Part shown: positions 1-7,854 of the stretch, in pieces
Layout: each line of letters begins with the position of its first letter
Position numbering within the stretch: the stretch's first letter is position 1
Assembly (NCBI GenBank): GCA_947626635.1
Contig: CANQSY010000005.1
Span: forward strand, 1 to 45,718
Length of the DNA stretch: 45,718 nt
Reading direction: 5' to 3'
Origin: an uncultured Akkermansia sp.
GTDB lineage: Bacteria; Verrucomicrobiota; Verrucomicrobiia; Verrucomicrobiales; Akkermansiaceae
The notes under the pieces: generated by a model
What the model was told of the DNA's origin: nothing
The model's database searches: none
The model's input: only the letters and a program-made list of their open reading frames with translations
Made by a program: the position numbers and the translations under genes

Positions 1-84
1 GTTGTTCAGCCCGTTGTTCAGCCCGTTGTTCAGCCCGTTGTTCAGCCCGTTGTTCAGCCCGTTGTTCAGCCCGTTGTTCAGCCC
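1..84 (+). repeat. 12-bp tandem repeat coding for Val-Val-Gln-Pro
   Basis: Seven perfect copies of GTTGTTCAGCCC run from the window edge to base 84, so the array probably extends upstream. They lie in frame within the GYF/PrsW-like gene and encode a VVQP linker before the GYF domain. Perfect copies at DNA level suggest recent slippage and likely length variation between strains. Confidence 0.9.
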
Positions 85-1467
85 GTTGTCCCTGCGGGGA
101 ATCTGCTCGCAACGAAACTCTATTATGTGCAGCAGGGGGAGGAGTCGAAGGGGCCGTACAGGTTTCAGGATTTGCAGGATATGGCGGCGAGGGGATTGCT
201 GACGCTGCAAACGTGCGTGTGGTATGAGGGGGCGCCGAGTTGGGAACCTTATGGAAAAATTCTGCAGCAGGGAATCGGTGCAGTTGCGGTTGCAACTCCC
301 GGGGTGAATGCACCGCAGCAAGGGAGCGGGACGTCGTTCATCGAGAAGGGACTGAAAGTAAAGGATAAGGTGGTTGGGACCGTGTCGAAGGTCAATTCCC
401 TGGTCGTAGCAACTGCTGATTTGCACAAGCTGGAGGGCTTTTCGTGGAAGTCTTTTTTCGGCGGCGTATTCCGTATGCATGCCGATGAAGAGGTGTACGA
501 AATTTTCCAGTGCGGTACGCCGACTTCAACCCCGACCATTGAGCAAATCTCTAACAAGTGGCCGACTCCCTGGCTTTTCTCTCGCTTCCTTTTCTTTGGA
601 ATGGCGTTGTTCGGCATTTTCTGGTATTTTGTTTTCAAGCAAACATTACCGCAGTTGGCTCCGTTTTACTGCATTACGGCGGCTCTCTTCTTCCCTTTGG
701 CTCTCTATATTCTCTTTTACGAGTTAAACATTTGGCGCAATATTTCCATGTACAATGCCGTGCGATGTTTAGTGGTGGGAGGCGTGCTTGCTCTTATCTT
801 TACCGTATTGAAGGGGAAGAATATAGATAGCGATACGTGGTATCTTGAGGCGCCGGTGAAGGAGTATTGTAAGTTGCTTTCGGCGCTGTACATTGGATCC
901 CTGCTTATCAAGATTCGCATGAACCGCATTCTTCCGGGGATGTTAATGGGGTGCGCTGTGGCTGCCGGTCTGGCTGTTATTGAGGGTGGCGGTGTTATGT
1001 TCGTCTCTCTAATAAACGAAGATTACGAGAGAATAGCAGCGAATGCGGAGGAACAGTTTTTTGGGGTGATAGGCGTATCTTTATACGAATTTTTGGAAGT
1101 GGTGTGGTGTATAATTATAGTTGGGGCTTTCTGCAAGGTTCAGGCTTTGCGGGAAAAAGAAGGTGGACAAAGTGCAGATAAGTGGAGCAAATCCACTATG
1201 TTCGACCGGCGGTTTATCGTCTTGGCTGTCGTACCCTTGCTTATGCATTTTGCGATAACATTCTTAAACGCCCATGGGGCTGATAACACTGCATTCCATC
1301 TCACATTTTTGGGCGCGTTACTTCTTTTTGGCATCGTATCGTGTTTGTTCGTTCTGCGTCTCATCCAGAATGGGATTGACCAAGTACGCGAAGAAAAGGA
1401 GGCCTTTCCCGATACGACTACAGAGCCAATTTCGCCGGAGGACGTTCCCGTCCAGAGCCCATCCTGA
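1..1467 (+). CDS. GYF-domain, PrsW-like multi-pass membrane protein (5' end outside window)
   Basis: Partial gene. The frame is open from base 1, so the true start lies upstream; the GTG at 127 lies inside the GYF domain and is not the start. Visible order: seven Val-Val-Gln-Pro repeats (bases 1-84), a GYF_2-type domain beginning LYYVQQGEESKGPYRF (about 118-260), a linker, then about six to eight hydrophobic segments from base 570 on. The membrane part resembles PrsW intramembrane proteases: EAPVKEYCKLL matches the first EExxxK-type motif, GLAVIEGG the FAxxEN-type motif and LLMHFAITF a late His motif. Several family catalytic positions look substituted, so activity is doubtful. GYF_2 domains usually act as cytoplasmic adaptors. 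The next gene, a Sel1 protein, starts 50 bases downstream and may be co-transcribed. GYF call is firm; PrsW assignment is moderate. Confidence 0.6.
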   Translation, partial: VVQPVVQPVVQPVVQPVVQPVVQPVVQPVVPAGNLLATKLYYVQQGEESKGPYRFQDLQDMAARGLLTLQTCVWYEGAPSWEPYGKILQQGIGAVAVATPGVNAPQQGSGTSFIEKGLKVKDKVVGTVSKVNSLVVATADLHKLEGFSWKSFFGGVFRMHADEEVYEIFQCGTPTSTPTIEQISNKWPTPWLFSRFLFFGMALFGIFWYFVFKQTLPQLAPFYCITAALFFPLALYILFYELNIWRNISMYNAVRCLVVGGVLALIFTVLKGKNIDSDTWYLEAPVKEYCKLLSALYIGSLLIKIRMNRILPGMLMGCAVAAGLAVIEGGGVMFVSLINEDYERIAANAEEQFFGVIGVSLYEFLEVVWCIIIVGAFCKVQALREKEGGQSADKWSKSTMFDRRFIVLAVVPLLMHFAITFLNAHGADNTAFHLTFLGALLLFGIVSCLFVLRLIQNGIDQVREEKEAFPDTTTEPISPEDVPVQSPS

Positions 1468-1517
1468 ATATTCAACTGATGTAACTAAGACAGAAAAAAA
1501 TTAACTTCTCAGAACAG

Positions 1518-2987
1518 ATGAAAACGGACAGTCAACAACAGCCGGAGCCCTTGGCGCCTTCCGATGACTCTCTCTACAGGAAGGGTGTGAAACTTTTCTT
1601 TGGCATCGGGATGGAGCGAGACCAGCAACAGGCTGTACAATGCTTTCGTGAAGGCTATGCAAAAGGCGACCTCAATGCGGGGTGCATACTCGCCGAGTGC
1701 CTAGCCAACGGAAATGGTACAGCCCGCGACGTCGACGAATTTTTCCGGATTGCTAAGAAACTCGTCGACAAAAAGTTTTACCCGGCATATTACTTGATGG
1801 CGGAGGCTTATTTGTCCGGCAAAGGCGTTGCCGCGAATACGGGTAAGGCTCAATCATTCGCTGATGCGGCGATCAGGCACTGTTCTGCTCCCTTGCCGGG
1901 GGTTGATGAATCGCTTCGATTTGAGATCCTCCTCGCCAGCATGTGTAACAGTGAAGAAATCGATTGGTACGCTGTTGAAAAGGTGGCGCAGAAACATCGG
2001 GAGACTTCGGATTGGCCCACGCGCCATAGCTGCCTCGCTATGGCTCTTTTGCGCATAGCTGAGGAAAGTCCTCTCGCGATGCAGGAATTTCTTCAAGTTG
2101 TTGAGGACGGTTGCGCAGAAAATGATGTCCTATGTTTTTTCTTAAAAGCAACTGAGCAAATCGCTCGGGAACACTATAAGGAAGCAAAAAAAACTCTGGA
2201 ACGCGGTTTAAAGCTGGCGCCGGGGAGCTCCCTCATGTGGGACTGTATGTGGATGATTGCTTTGTATTTCAACAAGGACGCCGATAAAGTGAAAGAAGAA
2301 TTATGGAAAGCGTGCGCCCTGGGGAATTCTGCTATAAGTCGTGGTAACGACCTTGGGGTAAGAATAGAAATAGAGCCCCCTCTCTTTGTTGGGAGCTGGA
2401 AGGTGCAAAGAGATGATAGTGACGCAGAAGAATCGGAAGAAGATGATATCGTTTATCTGGAGGAGCCCGTACTTATCGTCAAAAACACGAGCGACAAAAA
2501 ATTAGAAGGGGCGACGATTCGCATATGTAGCGCCGATGTGGGGCTGAATAAGACGGTTAAGTTGGATCCCATCCCTCCTCATGGAGAGATATCGCTTGAC
2601 TCAGACGACCTCGGTGATATCCATTATGGCGTCAAGCTTTACGTACGTGTTAGCAAAGGGGATCGTTATTCCGAGATGGAGCTGGAAACTATGCGTGGAC
2701 TCGATGAATACCGGCTTCCGCTCATGCCGCTCATGTTGACGTGGAAAAGCGGCGCATTCAGCGGCTACATTCTCCAGCTACAGTGTATGGAAGGCAAACT
2801 CTCCAATATCGTCGTGACCAAGCAATCCGGGGGTACCGCCCACATTCCGTCGCTGGAGGAAACCCAAAAACCTGCCACGCTCGGTTGGATGGAATTTTCT
2901 GATGGTTCAAGTTTGACTCCTTTTGAAAGTTTCATCGTAGAATGCGATGATTACGCACCCATCATTGGGGTCATCTCGGTGCCATGA
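1518..2987 (+). CDS. Sel1-repeat (TPR-like) protein
   Basis: 489-residue protein without an obvious signal peptide. Residues about 22-120 contain Sel1-like repeats, seen as GIGMERDQQQAVQCFREGYA and SGKGVAANTGKAQSFADAAI with the usual small-residue pattern. Residues about 130-280 look like further helical repeats. An acidic stretch (around residues 296-314) separates them from a C-terminal region of about 180 residues that looks beta-rich and that I do not recognise. Sel1 repeats are protein-protein scaffolds, often next to signalling or envelope-stress genes; here the neighbours are a GYF membrane protein, a TM2 protein and a Ser/Thr kinase. The specific role is unknown. Confidence 0.75.
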   Translation: MKTDSQQQPEPLAPSDDSLYRKGVKLFFGIGMERDQQQAVQCFREGYAKGDLNAGCILAECLANGNGTARDVDEFFRIAKKLVDKKFYPAYYLMAEAYLSGKGVAANTGKAQSFADAAIRHCSAPLPGVDESLRFEILLASMCNSEEIDWYAVEKVAQKHRETSDWPTRHSCLAMALLRIAEESPLAMQEFLQVVEDGCAENDVLCFFLKATEQIAREHYKEAKKTLERGLKLAPGSSLMWDCMWMIALYFNKDADKVKEELWKACALGNSAISRGNDLGVRIEIEPPLFVGSWKVQRDDSDAEESEEDDIVYLEEPVLIVKNTSDKKLEGATIRICSADVGLNKTVKLDPIPPHGEISLDSDDLGDIHYGVKLYVRVSKGDRYSEMELETMRGLDEYRLPLMPLMLTWKSGAFSGYILQLQCMEGKLSNIVVTKQSGGTAHIPSLEETQKPATLGWMEFSDGSSLTPFESFIVECDDYAPIIGVISVP

Positions 2988-3026
2988 CTCTCATTTTATG
3001 AACCGTATAACCAGGAAGATAACGAG

Positions 3027-3149
3027 ATGGACACGATCCGACATTTAGCAGAACATTTACACGAGATGATACCCGAACTCCCGACGTGGCTCATTGTGGT
3101 GGGCCTGATCGGACTGGTGCTTCTTTCGCGAAAATTATTCAGGTGGTAA
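3027..3149 (+). CDS. 40-residue single-pass membrane peptide
   Basis: Short ORF beginning MDTIRHLAEHLHEMIPELP, followed by one hydrophobic segment (about residues 21-34: TWLIVVGLIGLVLL) and a basic end (SRKLFRW). An AGGA motif lies about 10 bases upstream. Its TAA stop overlaps the ATG of the next small gene by one base (TAATG), an arrangement typical of translational coupling, which supports both being real. The amphipathic N-terminus followed by a membrane helix with a positive tail suggests a small inner-membrane protein. No family is recognised. Confidence 0.5.
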   Translation: MDTIRHLAEHLHEMIPELPTWLIVVGLIGLVLLSRKLFRW

Positions 3150-3346
3150 TGAGCATGGAGACGAACAGCCCGCAAAAAGGATTCAGGGGGTGGTGGCAGC
3201 GACGTGTGGAGAGAGTGAAGAATTATTTTTGTCCGAAGTATTTTGTGGATCCGATGCCTGCGCCGCCGTGGGAGGCCGGTCTTCTTATGTTGGTTCTTGC
3301 GTGCGGGTTGATGGGTGCAGTGTGGCTTATTCAACGTGTATGGTGA
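3149..3346 (+). CDS. 65-residue single-pass membrane protein
   Basis: Starts at the ATG overlapping the preceding stop (TAATG). The protein has a basic N-terminal half (GFRGWWQRRVERVKNYF) and one C-terminal membrane segment (AGLLMLVLACGLMGAVWLI), suggesting a cytoplasmic basic domain anchored by a C-terminal helix. An upstream in-frame start at 3086 exists, but it would overlap the previous small gene extensively and lacks the coupling arrangement. No family is recognised. It sits in a short run of small membrane-protein genes before the TM2 gene. Confidence 0.5.
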   Translation: MSMETNSPQKGFRGWWQRRVERVKNYFCPKYFVDPMPAPPWEAGLLMLVLACGLMGAVWLIQRVW

Positions 3347-3381
3347 GCTTGCGTGAGCAGAAGATAAACCTATATCATCTT

Positions 3382-3618
3382 ATGAACATAGAAGAAAATA
3401 TATCGCCCAGGTCACGGACGGTGACGCTTATATTAGCCTGTTTGTTGTTTTGCTCGTGTTGCGGCGGGTTGCACCGTATTTACACGGGGAAAATCATTTC
3501 AGGCGTTTTGCAGATCCTGACGGGTGGCGGTTTCGTTATCTGGCAGGTCATCGACATCATCCGCATCCTCCTCGGCTCCTTCGATGACGCCCAGGGACGG
3601 GATATTGCGGAATGGTGA
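3382..3618 (+). CDS. TM2-domain membrane protein
   Basis: 78-residue protein matching the TM2 domain: a first hydrophobic helix (TVTLILACLLFCSCCGG), the short loop GLHRIYTGKIISGVLQIL, and a second helix with GGGFVIWQVIDIIRILLGSF, in which the G-x-H-R-[IF]-Y-x-G and W-x-[LV]-I-D signatures are clear. TM2 proteins are small two-helix membrane proteins, often beside kinases or other signalling genes; their biochemical role is poorly defined. The start was chosen at 3382 because it leaves the usual short cytoplasmic N-terminus. An alternative in-frame ATG at 3340 overlaps the previous gene's end. Confidence 0.8.
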   Translation: MNIEENISPRSRTVTLILACLLFCSCCGGLHRIYTGKIISGVLQILTGGGFVIWQVIDIIRILLGSFDDAQGRDIAEW

Positions 3619-3629
3619 AGCCGTGGACC

Positions 3630-3712
3630 ATTTACGATGTGAAAATTCGCGTGCCGTCGTGCGGACTGCGCGAAGCGGAGGCGTGACCGGATGCGCGGGG
3701 AAATTTTCGAAA
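3630..3712 (+). repeat. Divergent copy of the dispersed intergenic repeat family
   Basis: Contains ATTTACGAT...AAATTCGCG and later GCGCGAAGCGG, the same ordered blocks as the fuller copy at 4259-4376, but more degenerate. It lies within the gene-poor stretch 3619-4039, in which I see no other feature. Confidence 0.4.
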
Positions 3713-4039
3713 TTGAGCGAGGTGGTTAGCCGGAAGCAGCTCGGTTTTCCTGCTCATAAAGGAAAGTTTTCCTTCATCAGATTGCATAAAAAATCTCAAA
3801 GTTCCTTGATTAAATTGCATTTTAAGTTTAGAAAAGTATTGACAATAAATGATTGACGTAAAAGGACGTCCGAGTTCTCTCATTTCTGTTTCGTCTTTAT
3901 CCGCTCTTGCAGTCATCGAATGCCTCGTTTCGGTGTTCGCAGAACGACGGTGAATGATGTCGACTCCCTTGTTTTGTGCTGTACATGGTGGCAGGATGCA
4001 ACGTATAACTCGGACGTGACATAGAAAGAAGCATAACGA

Positions 4040-4246
4040 ATGAAAAGCAAAAAAGTCATGGCGTGGATTTGGGGGATGTTGATGAGTCTGTGTCTGGGCT
4101 CGGTCGGTGCGCAAGAGACGGTGAAGGTGTGTCCTTCGTGCGGAGGGCCAGGGCAGATGCATGGCGGCGTCTGCATACAGTGTAGGGGGCAGAAGGCTTA
4201 TGTGTCTCAAGAAGACGCGAGCGCACAGGAGATTATCGCAGCATAA
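4040..4246 (+). CDS. Small secreted protein with a zinc-ribbon-like Cys motif
   Basis: 68 residues. The N-terminus is a clear signal peptide (MKSKKVMAWIWGMLMSLCL, then GSVGA before QE). The mature part carries CPSCGGPG and, 13 residues later, CIQC, a two-CxxC arrangement like a small zinc ribbon or DnaJ-type Cys repeat. It is therefore predicted to be an exported, possibly metal-binding peptide; the exported location is unusual for a reducing zinc ribbon. It is flanked by intergenic repeat copies on both sides and has no obvious operon partner. Confidence 0.5.
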   Translation: MKSKKVMAWIWGMLMSLCLGSVGAQETVKVCPSCGGPGQMHGGVCIQCRGQKAYVSQEDASAQEIIAA

Positions 4247-4258
4247 TGTAGCATGGGT

Positions 4259-4485
4259 CGTTGATTATTTACGATTTACGATTTCAGGAAATTCGCGCGC
4301 AAAGGCGCGTTCCGGCGAAGTCCGTCGACGGCCCCGTACAGGGCGCACGCGAAGCGGAATTTCCGTGGTCATTGGTGATAGGGAGAAAGCATCCGGTGTT
4401 ACGCTATGTTCCTCGTCCGTAGAAGCGCCTAGGATATGGGTTGAATGCGTCCGGAGAAGATTTTATGGAGACACGTGTGGCAGCG
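4259..4485 (+). repeat. Dispersed intergenic repeat, fullest copy
   Basis: Modular repeat. Block A is ATTTACGATTTCAGGAAATT followed by a GCGCGC-rich palindromic stretch. Block B (4327-4357) is 29/31 identical to 42508-42538. Block C (about 4440-4485: TGAATGCGTCCGGAGAAG, then ACACGTGT at 4471-4478) is shared with 6690-6740. Further copies lie at 6598-6740, 8291-8346 (inverted), 39835-40075, 42479-42660 and 45485-45642. Non-coding. Confidence 0.75.
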
Positions 4486-4508
4486 GGACATCTATTTATT
4501 CTTGCGGC

Positions 4509-4537
4509 TTGACAAGATAGCAATAAAGATATACAAT
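4509..4537 (+). promoter_or_regulatory. Sigma70-type promoter of the small HTH gene
   Basis: TTGACA at 4509-4514, a 17-base spacer and TACAAT at 4532-4537, a near-consensus promoter. Transcription would begin about 15 bases before the ATG at 4559, leaving a short leader with an AAAGGA ribosome-binding site. Confidence 0.7.
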
Positions 4538-4558
4538 CAAGGAAAAGAAAGGAACTGT

Positions 4559-4894
4559 ATGGAGGAACTAAAGCTCAACATCAAATTATGGCTCAAGGCC
4601 AACAAGCATGACTACGCATGGTTGGCGGAGAAGTGTTACGTGTCAGAAACAACGGTGCGCAACTGGATGGCGAAGAAGCCGATACCGAAAGCGAAGGCTC
4701 ATATTATTCGTGAGCTTATTTCGCAAAATCCGGTGCTCATGCCGACGTCGTCGATTGATGTAAAGTTACAGACTCACGTGACGATACGGTTAGACTTGGA
4801 CGTCACTAAACGACTCGAGGAAAGAGCGTTTGCCCAAGGGCTTACCCTGGAGGAATTTTTATCCAAGACCGTTGCGCAATTGAGCTCCAACTAA
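4559..4894 (+). CDS. Small HTH / ribbon-helix-helix-like DNA-binding protein
   Basis: 111 residues. The N-terminal part (LNIKLWLKANKHDYAWLAEK, then CYVSETTVRNWMAKKPIP) is an HTH of the Cro/C1 type: helix, turn, VSETTVRNWM recognition helix. The C-terminal part, VTIRLDLDVTKRLEERAFAQ followed by GLTLEEFLSKTVAQL, resembles an Arc/MetJ-like ribbon-helix-helix. The start is the ATG at 4559, fixed by AAAGGA just upstream and by the consensus promoter at 4509-4537; an upstream in-frame start at 4445 would lie before the promoter. The Ser/Thr kinase gene begins 62 bases downstream. It may be a local regulator, possibly autoregulatory; its target is unknown. Confidence 0.65.
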   Translation: MEELKLNIKLWLKANKHDYAWLAEKCYVSETTVRNWMAKKPIPKAKAHIIRELISQNPVLMPTSSIDVKLQTHVTIRLDLDVTKRLEERAFAQGLTLEEFLSKTVAQLSSN

Positions 4895-4956
4895 ACACAG
4901 TGACGCGTGAGGAATCGACGCGTCGTATCAATAGCCGTTGTTGATGGAGAATTGCT

Positions 4957-6510
4957 ATGCCTGATCCTCTGTTCGAGTTGCCTAAGGAGACCATCATAGC
5001 GGGAAGGTACAAGTTACTCAAAACGCTGGGGCAGGGAGGGTTTGGCATTACCTACAGGGCCTATGATATGCACGAGGCCTGCTCCGTCGTGCTCAAGGAA
5101 TGCTTCCCGGTTGGGATCTGTATGCGCGACCCGGAGAGCGGAGGAATTCGTCCGGTGCATCGAAAGCTGGAGGAGAGGTATTTGCATGCCATGAACGACA
5201 TGCGCAAGGAGACTAAGACTCTCAGCGGCATTCGGCATAAACATATAGTGAACATCCTGGATATTATCTGGGGGAACGGCAGTGTTTTCTATGTCATGCC
5301 GTGGCTATCCGGCGGAACCCTGCGGGAGATGATCGACGCACAGCCTACTTCCATAACGGCGGAGCAAAGCATCGATTGGTTGCGCAAACTGCTTGGCGCA
5401 CTGAGATATTTACACGACCGCGGCATCATCCACCGCGACATCAAACCCGCCAACATCATGTTTGATGAACAGGGCGAGCCCATCCTCATTGATTTCGGAG
5501 CTGCCCTCAATCGTCCGGAACGCACGACGGATACGACGACGACTCAGGGCGCCTTTTCCCGCAGCTATGCCGCGCCGGAACAAATTACCGGCAAAGGTCA
5601 TGTAGGACCATGGACTGACATCTATTCGCTTTCGGCCACGTGGTATGAGTTGCTCACCGGCAAACAACCGGAGGAAGCAGATGGACGATTGATGCGCGAC
5701 GACTTGCAGCCGCTCGCTGAAAATAATGTGCGTTTCCCTTATCCCATAGAATTGCTGGCTGTTTTGCGGCAGAATATGGCGCTGCGTCCCGCGGAGAGAT
5801 GCCAGAGCGTCGACCAATGGGTTCAGTGTTGGGAAGATGGGACGCTGCCGAAACTTACCACGATTTCTAAAAAAACAAGCAGGAATGCATGGCTCGTCGG
5901 GGGTGCATTGGTTGCGCTCGGTGTCGGTGTGGCGCTGCTTGCATGGAAGAATCTGAAAACGGAAGATTCTCCGCTCCGGGAGGGGGTCCAACCGGCGGTC
6001 AACGAGGCTACCTCTCATCTGGTGAATAGGGTGAGGACGGCGGCGCGTATCGATGAGTTGGAACGTACATGCAATGAATATCTCCGAAAAAATGAGGAGC
6101 TCGTCGCGGAACAGCAAAAACGGATGGAGGAGCTTTTAGCACGCTTTCGAAATGAAGCGGATAAGGTTGCAACGCATGAAGACGCCGATCGCCTCAGCAC
6201 ACGGTTCGAAGATGAACGAAGCGCCCTCTCCCGGGCTTTCCTGCAGGAGAGGAAAGCCTTGGCTGACCGGTTTACGAAGGCTCACAACCAATTTCCGACC
6301 TCATCCGCGGTCATCAGGAAATCTGTTCGAGTTGAATCCGTCAATGAGGAGGTCTTGCTGCCGGCTCTCTGTCAGGAAATCGCCGACGAGGGTGCCATGC
6401 GCGTGGCGAACGTTTACTCCGATTTTGCCCTGAGGGGTGGGAAATGCGACGAGACCGCACTACGCGCCTATAGCAAAATCCTGAAAGAGATGAGCGAAAA
6501 GGCACTTTAG
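4957..6510 (+). CDS. Transmembrane Hanks-type Ser/Thr protein kinase
   Basis: 517 residues. The kinase domain spans about residues 15-295 with every hallmark visible: Gly-rich loop GQGGFG (25-30), Lys47 in VVLKE, catalytic HRDIKPAN with Asp161, DFG at 179-181, and APEQ followed by the activation-segment anchor WTDIYSL. A juxtamembrane linker is followed by one membrane helix (about 311-330) and a C-terminal, probably periplasmic, domain of about 185 residues that is rich in Glu/Lys/Arg and predicted coiled coil (ELERTCNEYLRKNEELVAEQ and following). There are no PASTA repeats. It is likely an envelope-sensing kinase. Near neighbours include an HTH protein, a TM2 protein and a Sel1 protein, a plausible but unproven set of partners or substrates. 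Confidence 0.93.
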   Translation: MPDPLFELPKETIIAGRYKLLKTLGQGGFGITYRAYDMHEACSVVLKECFPVGICMRDPESGGIRPVHRKLEERYLHAMNDMRKETKTLSGIRHKHIVNILDIIWGNGSVFYVMPWLSGGTLREMIDAQPTSITAEQSIDWLRKLLGALRYLHDRGIIHRDIKPANIMFDEQGEPILIDFGAALNRPERTTDTTTTQGAFSRSYAAPEQITGKGHVGPWTDIYSLSATWYELLTGKQPEEADGRLMRDDLQPLAENNVRFPYPIELLAVLRQNMALRPAERCQSVDQWVQCWEDGTLPKLTTISKKTSRNAWLVGGALVALGVGVALLAWKNLKTEDSPLREGVQPAVNEATSHLVNRVRTAARIDELERTCNEYLRKNEELVAEQQKRMEELLARFRNEADKVATHEDADRLSTRFEDERSALSRAFLQERKALADRFTKAHNQFPTSSAVIRKSVRVESVNEEVLLPALCQEIADEGAMRVANVYSDFALRGGKCDETALRAYSKILKEMSEKAL

Positions 6511-6597
6511 TCGCCGGGGCTATCCTCACGCCTATCTGTCCCGAGCAAAAGGCGATCCTAACTGACTCCTATCGGCACGTAATGAGTCATAACACGT

Positions 6598-6740
6598 TTA
6601 TGATTTACGATTTCAGGAATATTGAATCGTCAATGGTTGAGCGTCATGCTGACCGTGCATCCTTCATCTGAAGGAAGCGCAGGGGAAACGGGTTAAATGC
6701 GCCCGAAGAAATTTTTTAGGGGACGTGTGGGCCTGGCGTA
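6598..6740 (+). repeat. Dispersed intergenic repeat copy
   Basis: Begins TTATGATTTACGATTTCAGG and ends with TAAATGCGCCCGAAGAAA plus a GGGGACGTGTGGG stretch, matching blocks A and C of the copy at 4259-4485 in the same order; block B is missing. It occupies most of the 300-base gap between the kinase gene and the following gene. Confidence 0.65.
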
Positions 6741-6811
6741 TAAAAAAGTGATGACGTGTCACCTTGGGCTCGACATTTGAGCTAAAATATGCTTTATTCA
6801 CTGCGTACAAT

Positions 6812-7309
6812 ATGAAGTCTTACGTCATTTTTGAAAAGATGGATGAGGAGACTGTACGGGTCTTCTTGGAGTGGATGCGCGAGCAGGAACGCAATGTCTA
6901 CCGCGCAGCTGTCGCAGAGTTGGCAGCCCTCAAAAAGCTGCGTGCTGTGTATGTGCGCCAGAAGCCGGTTGCCGAGCAGTATGCGTGGCTGAAGAAAATG
7001 CTTAGTTGGAAACCGGCGGAGACCATTGCCGACCACTTGCTGCAGGTGTGGCTCGTGCGCAAGCATACCAATATGCTCGTCTCATTCCTGGACACTCTCG
7101 GTATCGCGCACAACGGGCAGGGGGTCGTGGACACGTTGCCGGACTCTCTCGACGAAGAAAAACTCAAAAAGGGAGTGGATGACCTCTTCGCGAAGTACCC
7201 GGCCGGCACGGTATCGCTCTATTTGCATATGTTCCAGAACCAGACCCCCAAGGGATGGGATTCGTTGCAGAAGGTGCTGGATGAGGATCCCCGCATCACC
7301 ATCCGTTAA
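6812..7309 (+). CDS. Hypothetical helical protein
   Basis: 165 residues from the ATG at 6812 (MKSYVIFEKMDEETVRVFLE). A TTG-initiated extension to 6764 runs into non-coding DNA and is disfavoured. The protein is soluble, charged and predicted mostly helical, with no signal peptide, membrane segment or recognisable motif. It stands alone between the kinase and tadA, 38 bases before tadA, with which it may be co-transcribed. I do not recognise a family. Confidence 0.65.
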   Translation: MKSYVIFEKMDEETVRVFLEWMREQERNVYRAAVAELAALKKLRAVYVRQKPVAEQYAWLKKMLSWKPAETIADHLLQVWLVRKHTNMLVSFLDTLGIAHNGQGVVDTLPDSLDEEKLKKGVDDLFAKYPAGTVSLYLHMFQNQTPKGWDSLQKVLDEDPRITIR

Positions 7310-7347
7310 ATGAAATCGTCTGTATCCTCGGTCGCGTTATACCAGCT

Positions 7348-7854
7348 ATGACGGAGGATGAACAGTTTATGGTTCATGCCCTGCGCGAGGCAGAAAAAGC
7401 CCGCGCGGCGGGTGAAGTTCCCTGCGGCTGCGTTATCGTCAAGGAGGGACGAATTATTGCACGCGGCTGGAATCAGGTGGAGATGCTCAAGGATGCAACG
7501 GCGCACGCCGAGATGCTTGCCATCACCGCGGCGGAGGCGGCTATCGGCGACTGGCGGCTCGAGGGGTGCACGATCTATGTCACCAAGGAACCGTGTCCGA
7601 TGTGCGCGGGGGCGATGGTCCACTGCCGTCCCGCGCGGGTGGTGTACGGTATGCCGGATCCGAGGGGGGGAGCCTGTGGAGGCTGGATTCATCTGCTGGA
7701 CAGTAATCCTCCGCTCAATCATCAATGTCCGGTTCAGGGCGGTGTACTTGGCGCTGAATGTCTGGAGCAATTCCGAAGTTTTTTTCGCACTGCCCGCGAT
7801 GCCGCTAAACGAGAGAAACAGCAGACGTCTCATCCGAATGCTCCCCAAGGTTGA
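7348..7854 (+). CDS. tadA: tRNA adenosine(34) deaminase
   Basis: 168-residue zinc deaminase that converts adenosine to inosine at the wobble position of tRNA-Arg(ACG). The cytidine-deaminase-like active site is complete: HAE (His zinc ligand and catalytic Glu) in TAHAEMLAI and PCPMCAGA with the two Cys ligands. Other family features are EVPCGCVIV and the C-terminal NHQCPVQGGVL segment followed by the final helices. Length is typical. Its 3' end overlaps the ybeY start by 17 bases, so the two are probably co-translated. Confidence 0.93.
   Translation: MTEDEQFMVHALREAEKARAAGEVPCGCVIVKEGRIIARGWNQVEMLKDATAHAEMLAITAAEAAIGDWRLEGCTIYVTKEPCPMCAGAMVHCRPARVVYGMPDPRGGACGGWIHLLDSNPPLNHQCPVQGGVLGAECLEQFRSFFRTARDAAKREKQQTSHPNAPQG

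Noticed and set aside
1..84. CRISPR-like direct repeats
   Set aside because: Contiguous 12-base units without spacers, in frame and coding for VVQP.
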